A stretch of DNA of 64,000 bases from the NCBI GenBank assembly GCA_016183985.1, contig JACPDN010000013.1:62001-126000 (forward strand). Direction: 5' to 3'. The position numbers and the translations under genes are program-made. Of this stretch, positions 42,222 to 52,212 are shown piece by piece; within the stretch, counting starts at the first letter, position 1; each line of letters begins with the position of its first letter. This stretch comes from Pseudomonadota bacterium. Lineage in GTDB: Bacteria > Pseudomonadota > Alphaproteobacteria > Dongiales > Dongiaceae. A model generated the notes under the pieces. It did no database searches. It worked only from the letters and a program-made list of their open reading frames with translations, and had not been told where the DNA came from.

Positions 42222-44113
42222 TGCTACTGCAGATTCACGAACCCGGCGAGACGCCGGAACCCCATGCCCTGGAGCGCAAACAGGCGATCGGCATCGATCT
42301 CGGCACGACCAACTCCGTCGTCGCCATGGTGACAGGCGAGCACCCGGAAGTGCTGCGCGACGCGACCGGTGACGGCCTGGTGCCCTCGGTTGTCTCCTAC
42401 GCCTATGATGAGCCGGCCGTGGGCCGCCAGGCGCTCAGCGACCTCGCCGAATATCCTGATTTTGTCATATCTTCGATCAAGCGGCTGATGGGTCGTGGCG
42501 CTCAGGATGTGAAGCGCCTTGCCGGTGCACTGCCTTACGAGATCGCACCGCAGGAAGAGGGCAAGAGCGGCATGGTACGCCTTAAGGTGGGCGACCAGAT
42601 CCTGACGCCCGTCGAGATTTCCGCTGACATCCTGAAAGCTCTCAAGACCCGCGCCGAGATCAGTCTCGGTCATAAGGTGGAGAAGGCGGTCATCACCGTG
42701 CCGGCTTACTTCGACGATGCCGCGCGCACCGCGACGAAGGATGCTGCACGTCTCGCTGGGCTTGAAGTGCTGCGCCTCGTCAACGAACCGACGGCCGCGG
42801 CACTGGCCTATGGTCTCGACAGTGCTGCCGAGGGAATCTACGCCGTCTACGATCTGGGCGGTGGCACCTTCGACATCTCGCTCTTGAAATTGCAGAAGGG
42901 CGTGTTCCAGGTTCTCGCCACCGGCGGCGATGCGCAGCTTGGCGGCGATGATTTCGATCATGCCCTGGCCGATTGGGCGATGCGCCGCACCGGCATTCAA
43001 GGCTTGACCTCGGGCGAAGCGAAAATCCTGCTCCAGGCGGCGCGTGCTGCAAAGGAACGCCTGACCACCGCATCGGGCGCGGAACTCAAAGCCAAGGTCG
43101 CGGGCCATGACGTGCGCCAGTCGATCGATCGCGGCACCTTCGAGGTTCTCATCGAACCGCTGATCGGCCGCACCTTGCGCGCCTGCCGTCAGGTGCTGGA
43201 AGACGCCAAACTCACCGCCGCCGATGTGAAGGGCGTGGTGCTGGTGGGCGGTTCGACCCGCGTGCCGCTGGTTCGTGCGTTCGTTGCCGATTTCTTCAAA
43301 CAGCAACCTTTGGCGGATATCAACCCCGATGAAGTGGTGGCGGTTGGCGCAGCCCTTCAGGCGAAGGCGCTGACGCAAGGGTCGGACACGTTGCTGCTCG
43401 ACGTCATTCCCCTCTCGCTCGGGATCGAGACGATGGGCGGCATCGTCGAGAAGGTGATCGATCGCAACACGGCGATCCCGGTCACCAAGGCGCAGGATTT
43501 CACCACCTATCAGGACGGCCAGACCGGCATGCTGATTCATGTGGTGCAGGGCGAGCGCGAGACCGTCGATGCCTGCCGCTCGCTCGGGCGCTTTGAGCTC
43601 AAAGGCATTCCGCCGATGGTGGCGGGCGCGGCGCGCATCCGCGTCACCTATGCGGTCGATGCGGATGGGTTGCTCACGGTGAGTGCCGAGGAAAAGACGA
43701 CCGGCGTCAAATCCGAGATCGCGGTGAAGCCCAGTTACGGCCTCAGCGATGACGAGATGGCCGACATGCTGCGCGACAGCCTCACCTTTGCCCGCGAGGA
43801 TATGGAAAAGCGGCTGCTGCTCGAAGCCCGGGTGGAGGCGGAGCGGGTGCTTCTCGCCCTCAATGCGGCCTTGAAGGCCGACGGCGCCCTGCTGACCCTC
43901 GCGGAACGGAATGAGATCGAGCGGGTGGCGCAGAAGGTCAGGGATGCCATCGCCGGTGAGGATCGCGACCGGGTCCATAACGCCATGGAAGAATTGGACC
44001 GGGCGACCCATGCTTTCGCCCAAAAGCGCATGGACCGGGCCATTCAGGGGGCCTTGAAGGGCCAGCGGCTTGACGAAGTTGAAGCCGGTATGGCACCTGA
44101 CACCCCGAATTGA
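42221..44113 (+). CDS. hscA: Fe-S specific Hsp70 chaperone HscA
   Basis: 630 residues. Hsp70 ATPase domain: [82 protein letters not shown]. Substrate domain: [17 protein letters not shown] and [11 protein letters not shown]. It keeps the HscA form of these motifs rather than DnaK's and has a short lid. Releases clusters from IscU together with HscB. ATG overlaps the hscB stop. Confidence 0.96.
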   Translation: MLLQIHEPGETPEPHALERKQAIGIDLGTTNSVVAMVTGEHPEVLRDATGDGLVPSVVSYAYDEPAVGRQALSDLAEYPDFVISSIKRLMGRGAQDVKRLAGALPYEIAPQEEGKSGMVRLKVGDQILTPVEISADILKALKTRAEISLGHKVEKAVITVPAYFDDAARTATKDAARLAGLEVLRLVNEPTAAALAYGLDSAAEGIYAVYDLGGGTFDISLLKLQKGVFQVLATGGDAQLGGDDFDHALADWAMRRTGIQGLTSGEAKILLQAARAAKERLTTASGAELKAKVAGHDVRQSIDRGTFEVLIEPLIGRTLRACRQVLEDAKLTAADVKGVVLVGGSTRVPLVRAFVADFFKQQPLADINPDEVVAVGAALQAKALTQGSDTLLLDVIPLSLGIETMGGIVEKVIDRNTAIPVTKAQDFTTYQDGQTGMLIHVVQGERETVDACRSLGRFELKGIPPMVAGAARIRVTYAVDADGLLTVSAEEKTTGVKSEIAVKPSYGLSDDEMADMLRDSLTFAREDMEKRLLLEARVEAERVLLALNAALKADGALLTLAERNEIERVAQKVRDAIAGEDRDRVHNAMEELDRATHAFAQKRMDRAIQGALKGQRLDEVEAGMAPDTPN

Positions 44114-44173
44114 TGGTCAAATTGATGGATTTCGGGCCCGGAAGACCGGGTTCCTGTTGGAGATAAAGACAAA

Positions 44174-44506
44174 ATGGCGAAGATGACGTTCGTGAAGCAG
44201 GATGGAACCCGGGTCGAGTGCGAGGCCCCGCTGGGTCTTTCCGTGCTGGAAATCGCCCATCGCAACAATATCGACCTCGAGGGTGCGTGCGAGGGATCGC
44301 TCGCCTGCTCGACTTGCCACGTGATTATCGATCCGGAATGGTATGACGTCCTCAAGGAAGCGAGCGAGGATGAGGAAGACATGCTCGACCTCGCCTTTGG
44401 CCTGACGCATACCTCGCGCCTCGGTTGCCAGATCAAGATGACGGAAGAGCTCGACGGCCTGGTCGTCAGCCTGCCGGCGGCGACCCGTAACATGCAGGTC
44501 GGCTGA
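44174..44506 (+). CDS. fdx: [2Fe-2S] ferredoxin of the Isc system
   Basis: 110 residues. Adrenodoxin-type ferredoxin with cluster ligands in [16 protein letters not shown] and the fourth Cys in [15 protein letters not shown]. Supplies electrons for cluster assembly. GGAGA precedes the ATG. Located as usual between hscA and iscX. Confidence 0.95.
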   Translation: MAKMTFVKQDGTRVECEAPLGLSVLEIAHRNNIDLEGACEGSLACSTCHVIIDPEWYDVLKEASEDEEDMLDLAFGLTHTSRLGCQIKMTEELDGLVVSLPAATRNMQVG

Positions 44507-44520
44507 AGGGTTCTCTCATC

Positions 44521-44727
44521 ATGGCGAAGAAGCTGCGCTGGACCGACGTGCACGACATCGCCATCGAGCTCGAAGACCTGCATCCCGATGTTGACGTGGT
44601 CAATCTGCGCTTCACGGATCTCTGGAAGTGGGTGCAGGAGATTCCCGATTTCGAGGATGATCCCAATAAGAGCAACGAGAAGATCCTCGAAGCCATCCAG
44701 ATGGCCTGGCTCGAGGAACGTGAGTAA
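44521..44727 (+). CDS. iscX: IscX (YfhJ) Fe-S assembly modulator
   Basis: 68 residues: LRWTDVHDIAIELEDLHPDVD, RFTDLWKWVQEIPDFEDDP, SNEKILEAIQMAWLEE, nearly the whole family consensus. Acidic winged-helix protein that binds IscS and iron. Last gene of the isc operon. A composite palindromic repeat starts 13 bases after its stop. Confidence 0.96.
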   Translation: MAKKLRWTDVHDIAIELEDLHPDVDVVNLRFTDLWKWVQEIPDFEDDPNKSNEKILEAIQMAWLEERE

Positions 44728-44740
44728 CAAAGGTCTCATT

Positions 44741-44830
44741 GTCATCCCCTGCGAAGGCGGGGGATCCACGAGTTCGTTTCTTTGTGATATTGGCAAACTC
44801 GTGGATGGCCCGCCTGCGCGGGCCATGACA
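44741..44830. repeat. Composite palindromic repeat, CCACGAGTT family (complete copy)
   Basis: Bracketed by TGTCAT-type ends: GTCATCCCC...GGGGGAT, then CCACGAGTT at 44766-44774 facing AACTCGTGG at 44796-44804, then ATGGCCCGC...GCGGGCCAT ending ATGACA at 44830. The unit is two GC-rich hairpins around a central 9-bp stem. It lies just after iscX and could stabilise or end the isc transcript. Confidence 0.75.
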
Positions 44831-44855
44831 GTTTTGGGGATTGAGGCTGTGCCGC

Positions 44856-46169
44856 ATGAGCAACAATAGCGGTCTTGCCCGGCTCCTCGCCAAACCCTGG
44901 ATCGATCCCCTGTGCCTGTGGGGCATGGGTTGGCTGCTGCCGGCGGCGCGCTGCTGGGCGGCGGCGGGTACCGGCGATGTCGATGAATTCGCCAAGACGC
45001 TGAAGCTGCATGCGGTGCCGAGCGGTATTGCGGCGCGCGTGCAACAGACCGCGGAACTGGGGCGCATCTCGGCAACCGCGCAGGCGCGCTGGATCGAGGC
45101 GGCTTTCGGTCACGGGCGCGACCTCTTAAGTGCCGAACGCGCGCGACGCGAGGCGGCGCATAATTATCTCGGGCATCGCTTCAACTATATCTGGTTCGCG
45201 CGCCGCGCCGGCGTGCCGGCAGTGCAGGTCGACATGCCCGTGCCGGCGGAGCTCGACAAGGTGACGGGAGCCCAAACGCCGGATTCGTTTTTCGCGCTGC
45301 CCAACGCTCTGCCCACGGTCGAGATGAGTCATGTGATCGAGCATGATGACGTGCGCGAATACTGGCTGCGTTTCCCGTCGCCGGACGCCGCCGCCGACAC
45401 CTGCTGGGTGCATGTTTATGAAGGCAGGCAGAAGAACCTGCCGAGCCTGATCTTCGGCCATGGCTTTGCCATGGAGATGGAAATGATGCGCGGCGATCTT
45501 CGTGGCTATCGCGGCCTTGCAGCACTCGGTTGCCGCATCCTACTGCCCGACGCACCGGGGCATAACCGCCGCACCCGTGCCGGGCTTTATGGTGGTGAGA
45601 GTTTCATGCGTCGGCCACCGCTTTCCGGCCTCATGCATTTCCGCCAGACGGCGCGGGAGCTCGGGGTCATCGTGGATTGGTGCCGAAGCAATGGCAGTCC
45701 GCATGTGGCGCTGGGCGGCACCAGCCTTGGGGCGCTCACGGCGCAGGTGCTGGCCGAGCGCATGGGGACTTGGGCCGCGAACAGCCGGCCCGACACGCTG
45801 ATGCTGCTCACCACCACGGACAAGGTGAGCGCGCTCACCTTCAACTCGTCGCTGGCCACGATCACCCGGATCGACGAGGCCGCCAAGCTTGCGGGCTGGG
45901 GCGAAGCGGAAGTGGCCGCCATGGCACGCTTCACCGATAGCGGGGCAAGGCCACCCATCGACCCTGCCCGGATCGTGCTGCTGATCGGCACCAGGGACGA
46001 CGTCACCCCCTATGACGGCGGCCGGCGCATGGCGGAAAACTGGCGAATCCCTGCGGAAAACCTGTTCGTGCGTGAGCAGGGTCATTTCTCCGCCGCGATA
46101 GGATTGGAGGCCGATCCCGCCCCCTTTCAGCGCACGATAGCCTTGCTGAAGGGGCATTTGGGCGCTTGA
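44856..46169 (+). CDS. Alpha/beta hydrolase-fold protein of unknown substrate
   Basis: 437 residues from ATG 44856 (a TTG at 44841 is also in frame). N-terminal region has one hydrophobic stretch (CLWGMGWLLPAARCW) and a helical domain. The hydrolase core begins near FGHGFAMEMEMM, continues with ILLPDAPGHNRR, nucleophile elbow LGGTSLGALTAQV, IGTRDDVTPYDGG and the C-terminal EQGHFSAAIG with catalytic His. Resembles PHB depolymerase/abhydrolase-type families, though I cannot name one. Collinear with mnmA, 27 bases upstream. Confidence 0.75.
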   Translation: MSNNSGLARLLAKPWIDPLCLWGMGWLLPAARCWAAAGTGDVDEFAKTLKLHAVPSGIAARVQQTAELGRISATAQARWIEAAFGHGRDLLSAERARREAAHNYLGHRFNYIWFARRAGVPAVQVDMPVPAELDKVTGAQTPDSFFALPNALPTVEMSHVIEHDDVREYWLRFPSPDAAADTCWVHVYEGRQKNLPSLIFGHGFAMEMEMMRGDLRGYRGLAALGCRILLPDAPGHNRRTRAGLYGGESFMRRPPLSGLMHFRQTARELGVIVDWCRSNGSPHVALGGTSLGALTAQVLAERMGTWAANSRPDTLMLLTTTDKVSALTFNSSLATITRIDEAAKLAGWGEAEVAAMARFTDSGARPPIDPARIVLLIGTRDDVTPYDGGRRMAENWRIPAENLFVREQGHFSAAIGLEADPAPFQRTIALLKGHLGA

Positions 46170-46195
46170 GCAGCCCGGTGGTATAAGCTCGACCC

Positions 46196-47341
46196 ATGAA
46201 CTCGCTCGGTTTTCATAAGGCACCCGCCGATACCCGCGTCGTCGTCGCCATGTCCGGCGGTGTCGACAGCTCCGTTGTGGCCGCCCTCCTCAAGGAGCAG
46301 GGCTATGACGTGGTCGGCGTGACGCTGCAGCTTTACGACCACGGTGTGGCGTTGGCGCGCAAAGGTGCCTGCTGCGCCGGCCAGGATATCTATGACGCGC
46401 GGATGGTGGCCGAGCGGCTGGACTTCCCGCATTACGTCCTCGATTACGAGAGCAAATTCTCCGATGCGGTGATGCAGGAATTCGCGGATTCCTACCTCAA
46501 GGGTGAGACGCCGATCCCCTGCGTGCGCTGCAATCAGCGGGTGAAGTTCCGCGACCTCCTCGAACAGGCCCGCGATCTGGGCGGTGATTGCCTGGCGACT
46601 GGGCATTACGTGCAGCGCGTGATGACCGAGCATGGCGCCGAGCTGCATCGCGGCGCCGACCCGACGCGCGATCAGAGCTATTTCCTGTTCGCCACCACGC
46701 AGGCGCAGCTCGACTATTTGCGCTTTCCCCTGGGCGACATCCCCAAGACCGAGACGCGCGCCTTGGCTCAGCGCTTCGGTCTCGAGGTCGCCACCAAGCC
46801 GGACAGCCAGGACATCTGTTTCGTGCCCAACGGCAATTACGTCAGCGTCGTCGAACGTCTGCGCCCCGGTGCCGCCGAGCCTGGCGAGATCGTGCATGTC
46901 GATGGCCGCGTCATGGGGCAACATCAGGGCATCGTGCATTACACGATCGGCCAACGCCGCGGCATCGGCGTCAATGAGAAGAGTACGAATAACGAGCCAC
47001 TCTATGTCGTGCGCATCGATGCGGCGACGCGGCGTGTGATCGTCGGCCCGAAGGCGAGCCTTGCGCGCGATGTCGTCACCTTGCGCGAGATGAATTGGCT
47101 GGGCCGTGCCGATGAGGCGATGCAGAGCGTCGCGGTCGATGTGAAGCTGCGCTCGATGAGTGCTGCTGCACCCGGGCACCTTACCATCGGTGCCGATGGT
47201 GCGGCCGAGATCGTGCTCGAGAGCCCTCAATTCGGTATCGCGCCGGGCCAGGCAGCCGTCGCCTATCAGGGTGACCGGGTCATCGGCGGCGGGTGGATTG
47301 CGGCGACGGCCAAGCTCGGGCAGGATATTGCCGCTGAATAA
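46196..47341 (+). CDS. mnmA: tRNA-specific 2-thiouridylase MnmA
   Basis: 381 residues. PP-loop [34 protein letters not shown], catalytic Cys in [10 protein letters not shown] and the second active Cys in [10 protein letters not shown], plus [11 protein letters not shown] and [12 protein letters not shown]. It thiolates U34 of Glu/Gln/Lys tRNAs with sulfur relayed from a cysteine desulfurase, fitting its position about 1.5 kb after the isc operon. Confidence 0.96.
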   Translation: MNSLGFHKAPADTRVVVAMSGGVDSSVVAALLKEQGYDVVGVTLQLYDHGVALARKGACCAGQDIYDARMVAERLDFPHYVLDYESKFSDAVMQEFADSYLKGETPIPCVRCNQRVKFRDLLEQARDLGGDCLATGHYVQRVMTEHGAELHRGADPTRDQSYFLFATTQAQLDYLRFPLGDIPKTETRALAQRFGLEVATKPDSQDICFVPNGNYVSVVERLRPGAAEPGEIVHVDGRVMGQHQGIVHYTIGQRRGIGVNEKSTNNEPLYVVRIDAATRRVIVGPKASLARDVVTLREMNWLGRADEAMQSVAVDVKLRSMSAAAPGHLTIGADGAAEIVLESPQFGIAPGQAAVAYQGDRVIGGGWIAATAKLGQDIAAE

Positions 47342-47359
47342 ACGGGCAGGGGATTCCGG

Positions 47360-47665
47360 ATGAACGTCGAGGAACTGGTCGAGGAAATGCGTCGCCGGGC
47401 CGGGCAGAATCTGAAACTCGGCTACAAGGTGAAGTTCGTGCTGGGCGATGAGGGCATCATCTCCTGGGACGGCACCGAGCATCCCCCGGTGATCGAGGAA
47501 GGGGATAAGGGCGATGCCAACACGACCATCACCATCACCCCGGAAAACCTCGAAAAGCTGATGGCCGGGAAGCTCGACCCGACGCTCGGCTACATGACCG
47601 GCAAGCTCAAGGTCGAGGGCAGCATGGGGGTCGCCCTGAAGCTCACCTCGATGTTCTCGGATTGA
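47360..47665 (+). CDS. SCP2 sterol-carrier-domain protein
   Basis: 101 residues, a stand-alone SCP2 fold: VKFVLGDEGIISWDGTEHP, DANTTITITPENLEKLMAGKLDPTLGYMTGKLKVEGSMGVALKL. Bacterial stand-alone SCP2 proteins bind lipids or fatty acyl groups, but their role is unclear. 18 bases after mnmA with AGGGG upstream, so cotranscription is likely. Confidence 0.88.
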   Translation: MNVEELVEEMRRRAGQNLKLGYKVKFVLGDEGIISWDGTEHPPVIEEGDKGDANTTITITPENLEKLMAGKLDPTLGYMTGKLKVEGSMGVALKLTSMFSD

Positions 47666-47703
47666 GGCGAATCCCGCTTTAATCCCAAGGGTTTGCGTAA
47701 TCC

Positions 47704-47731
47704 TTGACAGTGGCCCCAAGGCCCCTATATA
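47704..47731 (+). promoter_or_regulatory. Promoter of the tRNA-Met gene
   Basis: Perfect -35 TTGACA (47704-47709), 16-base spacer, -10 TATATA (47726-47731), followed by a GC-rich discriminator as is usual for stable RNA genes, 45 bases before the tRNA. Confidence 0.7.
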
Positions 47732-47775
47732 CGCTTCCCCGACCGGCCGGGCGCAATACCCCGGCGCAGGCGTGT

Positions 47776-47850
47776 GGCACCGTAGCTCAGCGGTAGAGCA
47801 GGGGAATCATAATCCCTTGGTCGGCGGTTCAAATCCGTCCGGTGCTACCA
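47776..47850 (+). tRNA. tRNA-Met (CAT), elongator type
   Basis: 75 bases forming a complete cloverleaf: acceptor GGCACCG/CGGTGCT with a G1-U72 wobble as in alphaproteobacterial tRNA-Met, D arm GCTC/GAGC, anticodon arm GGGGA-ATCATAA-TCCCT (anticodon CAT), T arm GGCGG-TTCAAAT-CCGTC, and encoded CCA. It lacks the C1-A72 and three G-C pairs of initiator tRNA. tRNA-Ile with modified CAT cannot be fully excluded. Confidence 0.9.
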
Positions 47851-47922
47851 TTTCCTTCTTTCAAGCCATGCTCTGATCAGGGTGCCGTCCGGCCCCTTCC
47901 TTGCACGCCGGTTGGGGTTGCC

Positions 47923-49176
47923 ATGCGGAAAGACTTTTGCGGTCTCGATTTCGGGACGTCGAATTCGACCCTGGGCCTTGCCGCCGGCAATGGCGTCGCC
48001 CTCTGCCCGCTGGAGGGGGAGAGTGTGACGCTGCCCAGTGCGATCTTCTTCGATTACGAAGACCACAAGGTGCGCTTCGGGCGCGAGGGGATCGGCGCCT
48101 ATATCGAGGGGACCGAGGGGCGCCTGATGCGGGCGCTGAAAAGCGTGCTGGGGTCGAGCCTCATCGACGAGACGACCCTGGTGCAGCGCAAGCGCGTCGC
48201 CATGCGCGATGTCATCGGCATGTTCATGCGGCACCTCAAGGCACAGGCCGAGCGCCATCTGGGCCATGCGATCGAGCATGTGGTGCTGGGCCGGCCCGTG
48301 CGCTTCGTCGACGAGGATGACGCGGCCGACGCCCGTGCCGAGGCAGAGTTGATCAGCATCGCCAAGGCGCAGGGCTTTCATCATGTCGAGATGCAGTTCG
48401 AGCCGGTGGCGGCGGCCCTTGCCTATGAACAGTCATTGGAGCGCGAGGAGCTGGCGCTGATCGTCGATCTGGGCGGCGGTACCTCGGACTTTGCCGTGGC
48501 GCGCCTGTCGCCGGAGCGGGCGCGGGCGCCTGACCGCGCCGGCGACATCCTGGGGCGCAGCGGCGTCCATATCGGCGGTACCGATTTCGACCGGCGCCTC
48601 AGCCTCCGCCACGTCATGCCGCATCTGGGCTATGATGCGCTGATCGGCGCGAAGAAGCTGCCGATGCCGAGCCATCTCTATCATGATCTCGCGACCTGGC
48701 ATCGCATCCCGACGCTCTACACCCCGCAGAATATCAATTACCTGCGTTCGATCCTGTTCCAGGTCGACCGGCCCGACCTCATCGAGCAGTTGATCGAGGT
48801 GTTTGTCGAGCGCAAGGGCCACCGCATCGCGGCTTCCGTCGAAGCGGCGAAGATCGCGTTGTCGGAACAGACGGAAGTGACGCTGCCCATTCCGCTGGAC
48901 CCCGTGGTTGAGACGGTTCTGCATCAGGGCGATCTCGATCATGCGGTCTATGAGGACGCCTTGCGGATCGTGCAGGCGATCGACGCGTGTTTGCACGCGG
49001 CCGGTATTGCTGCCGCAGACATCCAATCGGTCTTCCTGACCGGTGGCTCGACCGCCGTGCCGGAGATCCGGCGCCAGGTGCTGGGGCATCTGCCCAACGC
49101 GCAGCCGGTGACAGGCGATCTGTTCGGCAGCGTCGGCCTGGGCCTCGCCGTCGATGCCGCGCGGAAGTTCGCGTGA
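47923..49176 (+). CDS. Hsp70 family protein, YegD-like
   Basis: 417 residues. Contains only the actin/Hsp70 ATPase domain: CGLDFGTSNSTLGLA, VVLGRPVRFVDED, QFEPVAAALAYEQSLE, IVDLGGGTSDFAVARL, VHIGGTDFDRRLS and VFLTGGSTAVPEIRRQV. No peptide-binding domain, as in E. coli YegD. Function unknown; probably an actin-like ATPase rather than a general chaperone. ATG 47923 begins MRKDFCGLDFG; the longer frame reaches into the tRNA. Confidence 0.88.
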   Translation: MRKDFCGLDFGTSNSTLGLAAGNGVALCPLEGESVTLPSAIFFDYEDHKVRFGREGIGAYIEGTEGRLMRALKSVLGSSLIDETTLVQRKRVAMRDVIGMFMRHLKAQAERHLGHAIEHVVLGRPVRFVDEDDAADARAEAELISIAKAQGFHHVEMQFEPVAAALAYEQSLEREELALIVDLGGGTSDFAVARLSPERARAPDRAGDILGRSGVHIGGTDFDRRLSLRHVMPHLGYDALIGAKKLPMPSHLYHDLATWHRIPTLYTPQNINYLRSILFQVDRPDLIEQLIEVFVERKGHRIAASVEAAKIALSEQTEVTLPIPLDPVVETVLHQGDLDHAVYEDALRIVQAIDACLHAAGIAAADIQSVFLTGGSTAVPEIRRQVLGHLPNAQPVTGDLFGSVGLGLAVDAARKFA

Positions 49177-49232
49177 AAAGCCTGTCCCCCCATGTCGATT
49201 GGTCGTAGGTTGAGCGTTCGTCGAAACTGTCT

Positions 49233-50561
49233 TTGCCGCGTTTTCATCACGTTCGGCAGCAATTGGGTGCCCGCTTGAGAAAACCGACCCGGCCGCAAGG
49301 TCGCCCGCAACCCGCCGCACCCGCGCGACCGCCCCAGGGCGGGAAGCCGTCGCAAGTTGGAAAGCCGGACACCCGTCCAAGCAATAAGGCGGCCGGCGGC
49401 AAGCCGAAGCCGGCGCCCCAGGTCGAGCGCGAGGATGTGCCGCGCCTCGGCAATGTGTTCGAGATCTTCCTGGTGGCGATCCCAGGTTTTGAAGAGACGC
49501 TGGCCGATGAGGCGCGGGAGCTGGGCTTCAAGGAGGTCGCCGTCGCGTCGGGCGGTGTCACGGTGAAGGGCGGCTGGCCGGAAGTCTGGCGGGCCAACCT
49601 GATGCTGCGCGGGGCAAGTGCGGTGTTCGCGCGCATCATCTCCTATCCCGTCTTTCACTTGGCGCAGCTCGACAAACGGTCGCGGAAAGTGCCGTGGGAC
49701 CAAGTGCTGCGCAAGGACGTGCCGGTGCGGGTCGAGGCATCGTGCAAGCACTCGAAGATCTATCATTCGGGGGCCGCGAAGCAGCGCATCGAGACGGCGA
49801 TTGCGGAAGAACTGGGGGCGGCGATTTCGGACGAGGCCGAGCTCTGTGTGAAGGCGCGGATCGAGGATGATATCTGCACCATCAGTATCGATACATCCGG
49901 CGAGAGTCTGCATAAGCGCGGCCACAAGGAAACGGTGAACAAGGCGCCCATGCGTGAGACCCTGGCTTCGCTCTTCCTGCGCCGGGCCGGTTATACAGGT
50001 GACGTGCCAGTGCTCGACCCCATGTGCGGGTCCGGAACCTTCGTCATCGAGGCCGCCGAGATAGCACTCGACCTGGCACCCGGCCGCTCACGCAGTTTTG
50101 CGTTCGAAAAGCTCAAGGGGTTCAATGCACAGGCCTGGGCCAAATTGCGGGACAGTGTCGCGACGGCTGATGCCAAACCGGATTTCCGCTTCTATGGCTG
50201 TGACCGAGATGCGGGTGCCATCGAGATGAGCCGCGCCAATGCCGGACGTGCCGGTGTCGGCGAGATCACGGCCTTCCGGCAATGTGCGGTGAGTGCCGCG
50301 ACCGCGCCGGGCGGTGCGGCCGGGCTGGTCATTGCCAACCCACCTTACGGACAGCGCATCGGCGACAAGAAGCGGCTCTTTGCACTCTACAAGTCCTTCG
50401 GCCAGACGATGCTGGGACGGTTCGGCGGTTGGCGTGTGGCCTTGATTGCCAGCGATGCCGGATTGGCCAAGGCGACAGGCCTGCCCTTTGGTCCGCCGCA
50501 GGGGCCGTTCTCCCATGGCGGAACACGGGTCTATCTGTTCCTGACCGAGGCCCTGGCGTAA
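49233..50561 (+). CDS. THUMP-domain class I SAM-dependent RNA methyltransferase (RlmL/YpsC-like)
   Basis: 442 residues in the longest form (TTG 49233; TTG 49263 or 49275 also possible). A basic, Pro/Ala/Lys-rich tail of about 65 residues comes first. Then the ferredoxin-like/THUMP region (FEIFLVAIPGFEETLADEARELGF, DVPVRVEASCKHSKIYHSGAAKQRI) and the methyltransferase domain with DPMCGSGTFVIEAA and the N2-guanine motif IANPPYGQRIG. Related enzymes make m2G2445 in 23S rRNA. Unlike E. coli RlmL there is no second RlmK domain. The N-terminal tail is unusual. Confidence 0.85.
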   Translation: MPRFHHVRQQLGARLRKPTRPQGRPQPAAPARPPQGGKPSQVGKPDTRPSNKAAGGKPKPAPQVEREDVPRLGNVFEIFLVAIPGFEETLADEARELGFKEVAVASGGVTVKGGWPEVWRANLMLRGASAVFARIISYPVFHLAQLDKRSRKVPWDQVLRKDVPVRVEASCKHSKIYHSGAAKQRIETAIAEELGAAISDEAELCVKARIEDDICTISIDTSGESLHKRGHKETVNKAPMRETLASLFLRRAGYTGDVPVLDPMCGSGTFVIEAAEIALDLAPGRSRSFAFEKLKGFNAQAWAKLRDSVATADAKPDFRFYGCDRDAGAIEMSRANAGRAGVGEITAFRQCAVSAATAPGGAAGLVIANPPYGQRIGDKKRLFALYKSFGQTMLGRFGGWRVALIASDAGLAKATGLPFGPPQGPFSHGGTRVYLFLTEALA

Positions 50562-50690
50562 CGTCTTTCGCCTGTAAACGGCCGTTTTTCTCCTGGCAGC
50601 GACTCTGTGCGTGCTGGCTGGTTTTGCGCTAGCATGGTGGCAAAGGGGACGGTTGCGGTTTGCGGCCGATATAAGAACAGAGATCACCAG

Positions 50691-52088
50691 ATGTTTTTGA
50701 GCGTTTTCGATATTTTCAAGATCGGCATCGGGCCGTCTTCATCGCATACGATGGGGCCGATGACGGCGGCGGTGCGATTTCTCGACCAGCTGCGGGCCCG
50801 CGTGGCTAGCCAGGGGGGCGGGAAGCCCGCGAGGCTGCGCGCGACATTGCATGGGTCGCTGGCCTTCACCGGCAAGGGCCATGCGACCGACCGCGCCGTG
50901 GCGCTGGGCCTTATCGGCTATACGCCGGCCGGCATCGTGCCGGGCGAGGCTGATGAAAAGCTCGCTAGATTGCAGATGGAGAAAGCCGTGCATCCGGCAG
51001 GTTTGCCGGCACTTGGTTTCGATCCCGCCCTCGATATCGTCTTCAATTATGGTCCGCCGCTACCCGGTCATTCCAATGGGCTGATCTTCGAGGCCTTCGA
51101 TGTCGCCGGCAACACGGTGCTGCGCGAGGTCTATTATTCGATCGGCGGCGGCTTTGTTGTGACGGAAGGCGAGCTCGCCAATCCGGTGAAAGCAGAAGCG
51201 GCGGCCCAAGCTGTCGTGCGGCCCTATCCTTTCGATAACGCGGCCGAGATGCTGGAAATGGCAAAAGCCAGCGGCAAGTCGATTGCCACGATGAAGCGCG
51301 AGAACGAGCTGCAATCCCAGTCGGGATCCGAGCTAGAGGCTGGGCTGGATCAATTGTGGGCGACGATGAATGGCTGCATCGAACGCGGCCTGTCGCAACA
51401 GGGAGAATTGCCGGGCGGGCTACATGTGAAGCGGCGCGCTGCCGTGATCCGCGGGCAACTGGAAAAGGAAAAGGGCACCAATCTGGCGCAACCGCATGTC
51501 ACCTCCGACTGGCTCAGCGTCTACGCCATGGCCGTCAATGAGGAGAACGCGGCCGGCGGCAAGGTGGTGACGGCGCCGACCAATGGTGCGGCCGGCGTCG
51601 TGCCGGCGGTCATTCGCTATTACCTCGACCACTGCGTCGGGGCGGAGCGGGCGCGGGTACCGGAATTTCTGCTGACCGCCGCGGCAATCGGCGGCCTCAT
51701 CAAGCACAACGCCTCGATCTCCGGCGCTGAGGCCGGCTGCCAGGGCGAGGTCGGCTCGGCATCGGCGATGGCCGCGGCGGGGCTTTGTGCGGTGCTGGGC
51801 GGTACGCCGGCGCAGGTTGAGAATGCGGCCGAGATCGCGCTGGAGCATCATCTTGGCATGACCTGCGACCCGGCGGCTGGACTGGTTCAGGTGCCGTGCA
51901 TCGAACGCAATGGCATCGGCGCCATCAAGGCGGTGGCAGCGGCGTCACTCGCGCTACGTGGCGACGGCTCGCATTTCATGCCACTCGACAATTGCATCGA
52001 GGCGATGCGCCAGACCGGCGAAGAGATGAGCACCAAGTTCAAGGAAACCAGCCTCGGCGGCCTCGCGGTCAATCTGCCGGAGTGCTAA
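50691..52088 (+). CDS. sdaA: L-serine ammonia-lyase, single-chain [4Fe-4S] type
   Basis: 465 residues. N-terminal beta domain with [21 protein letters not shown] and C-terminal alpha domain with [46 protein letters not shown], and cluster cysteines in [13 protein letters not shown] and VPCIERN. Converts serine to pyruvate and ammonia. ATG 50691 ([12 protein letters not shown]) matches the family start. It competes with CysE for serine, though no shared control is seen. Confidence 0.95.
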   Translation: MFLSVFDIFKIGIGPSSSHTMGPMTAAVRFLDQLRARVASQGGGKPARLRATLHGSLAFTGKGHATDRAVALGLIGYTPAGIVPGEADEKLARLQMEKAVHPAGLPALGFDPALDIVFNYGPPLPGHSNGLIFEAFDVAGNTVLREVYYSIGGGFVVTEGELANPVKAEAAAQAVVRPYPFDNAAEMLEMAKASGKSIATMKRENELQSQSGSELEAGLDQLWATMNGCIERGLSQQGELPGGLHVKRRAAVIRGQLEKEKGTNLAQPHVTSDWLSVYAMAVNEENAAGGKVVTAPTNGAAGVVPAVIRYYLDHCVGAERARVPEFLLTAAAIGGLIKHNASISGAEAGCQGEVGSASAMAAAGLCAVLGGTPAQVENAAEIALEHHLGMTCDPAAGLVQVPCIERNGIGAIKAVAAASLALRGDGSHFMPLDNCIEAMRQTGEEMSTKFKETSLGGLAVNLPEC

Positions 52089-52106
52089 GGGCATTCAGAA
52101 CTCATC

Positions 52107-52200
52107 TTGTCATGGCCCGCTTTAGGCGGGCCATCCACGAGTGTGTAGGTGGCTGATGAAAGCAACTCGGGGATGCCCCGGCCAAGCCGGGGCATGACAA
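52107..52200. repeat. Composite palindromic repeat, CCACGAGTT family (complete copy)
   Basis: TTGTCATGGCCCGC-TTTA-GCGGGCCAT, then CCACGAGT, a 28-base middle, ACTCGGGG, then ATGCCCCGGC-CAA-GCCGGGGCATGACAA. The outer TTGTCAT and ATGACAA ends are inverted repeats. Same design as 44741-44830. It lies between convergent sdaA and the membrane protein gene and can act as a two-way terminator-like structure. Confidence 0.75.
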
Positions 52201-52212
52201 GAGTTGAACGTT

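Noticed and set aside
42224-44023. 599-codon frame antisense to hscA
   Set aside because: Shadow frame of a highly conserved gene in GC-rich DNA.
46127-47719. 530-codon frame antisense to mnmA and the SCP2 gene
   Set aside because: It crosses two well-supported genes and an intergenic gap; composition is that of a shadow.
47776-47850. Initiator tRNA-fMet
   Set aside because: Anticodon is CAT, but the acceptor starts with G1 and the anticodon stem lacks the three consecutive G-C pairs of initiators.
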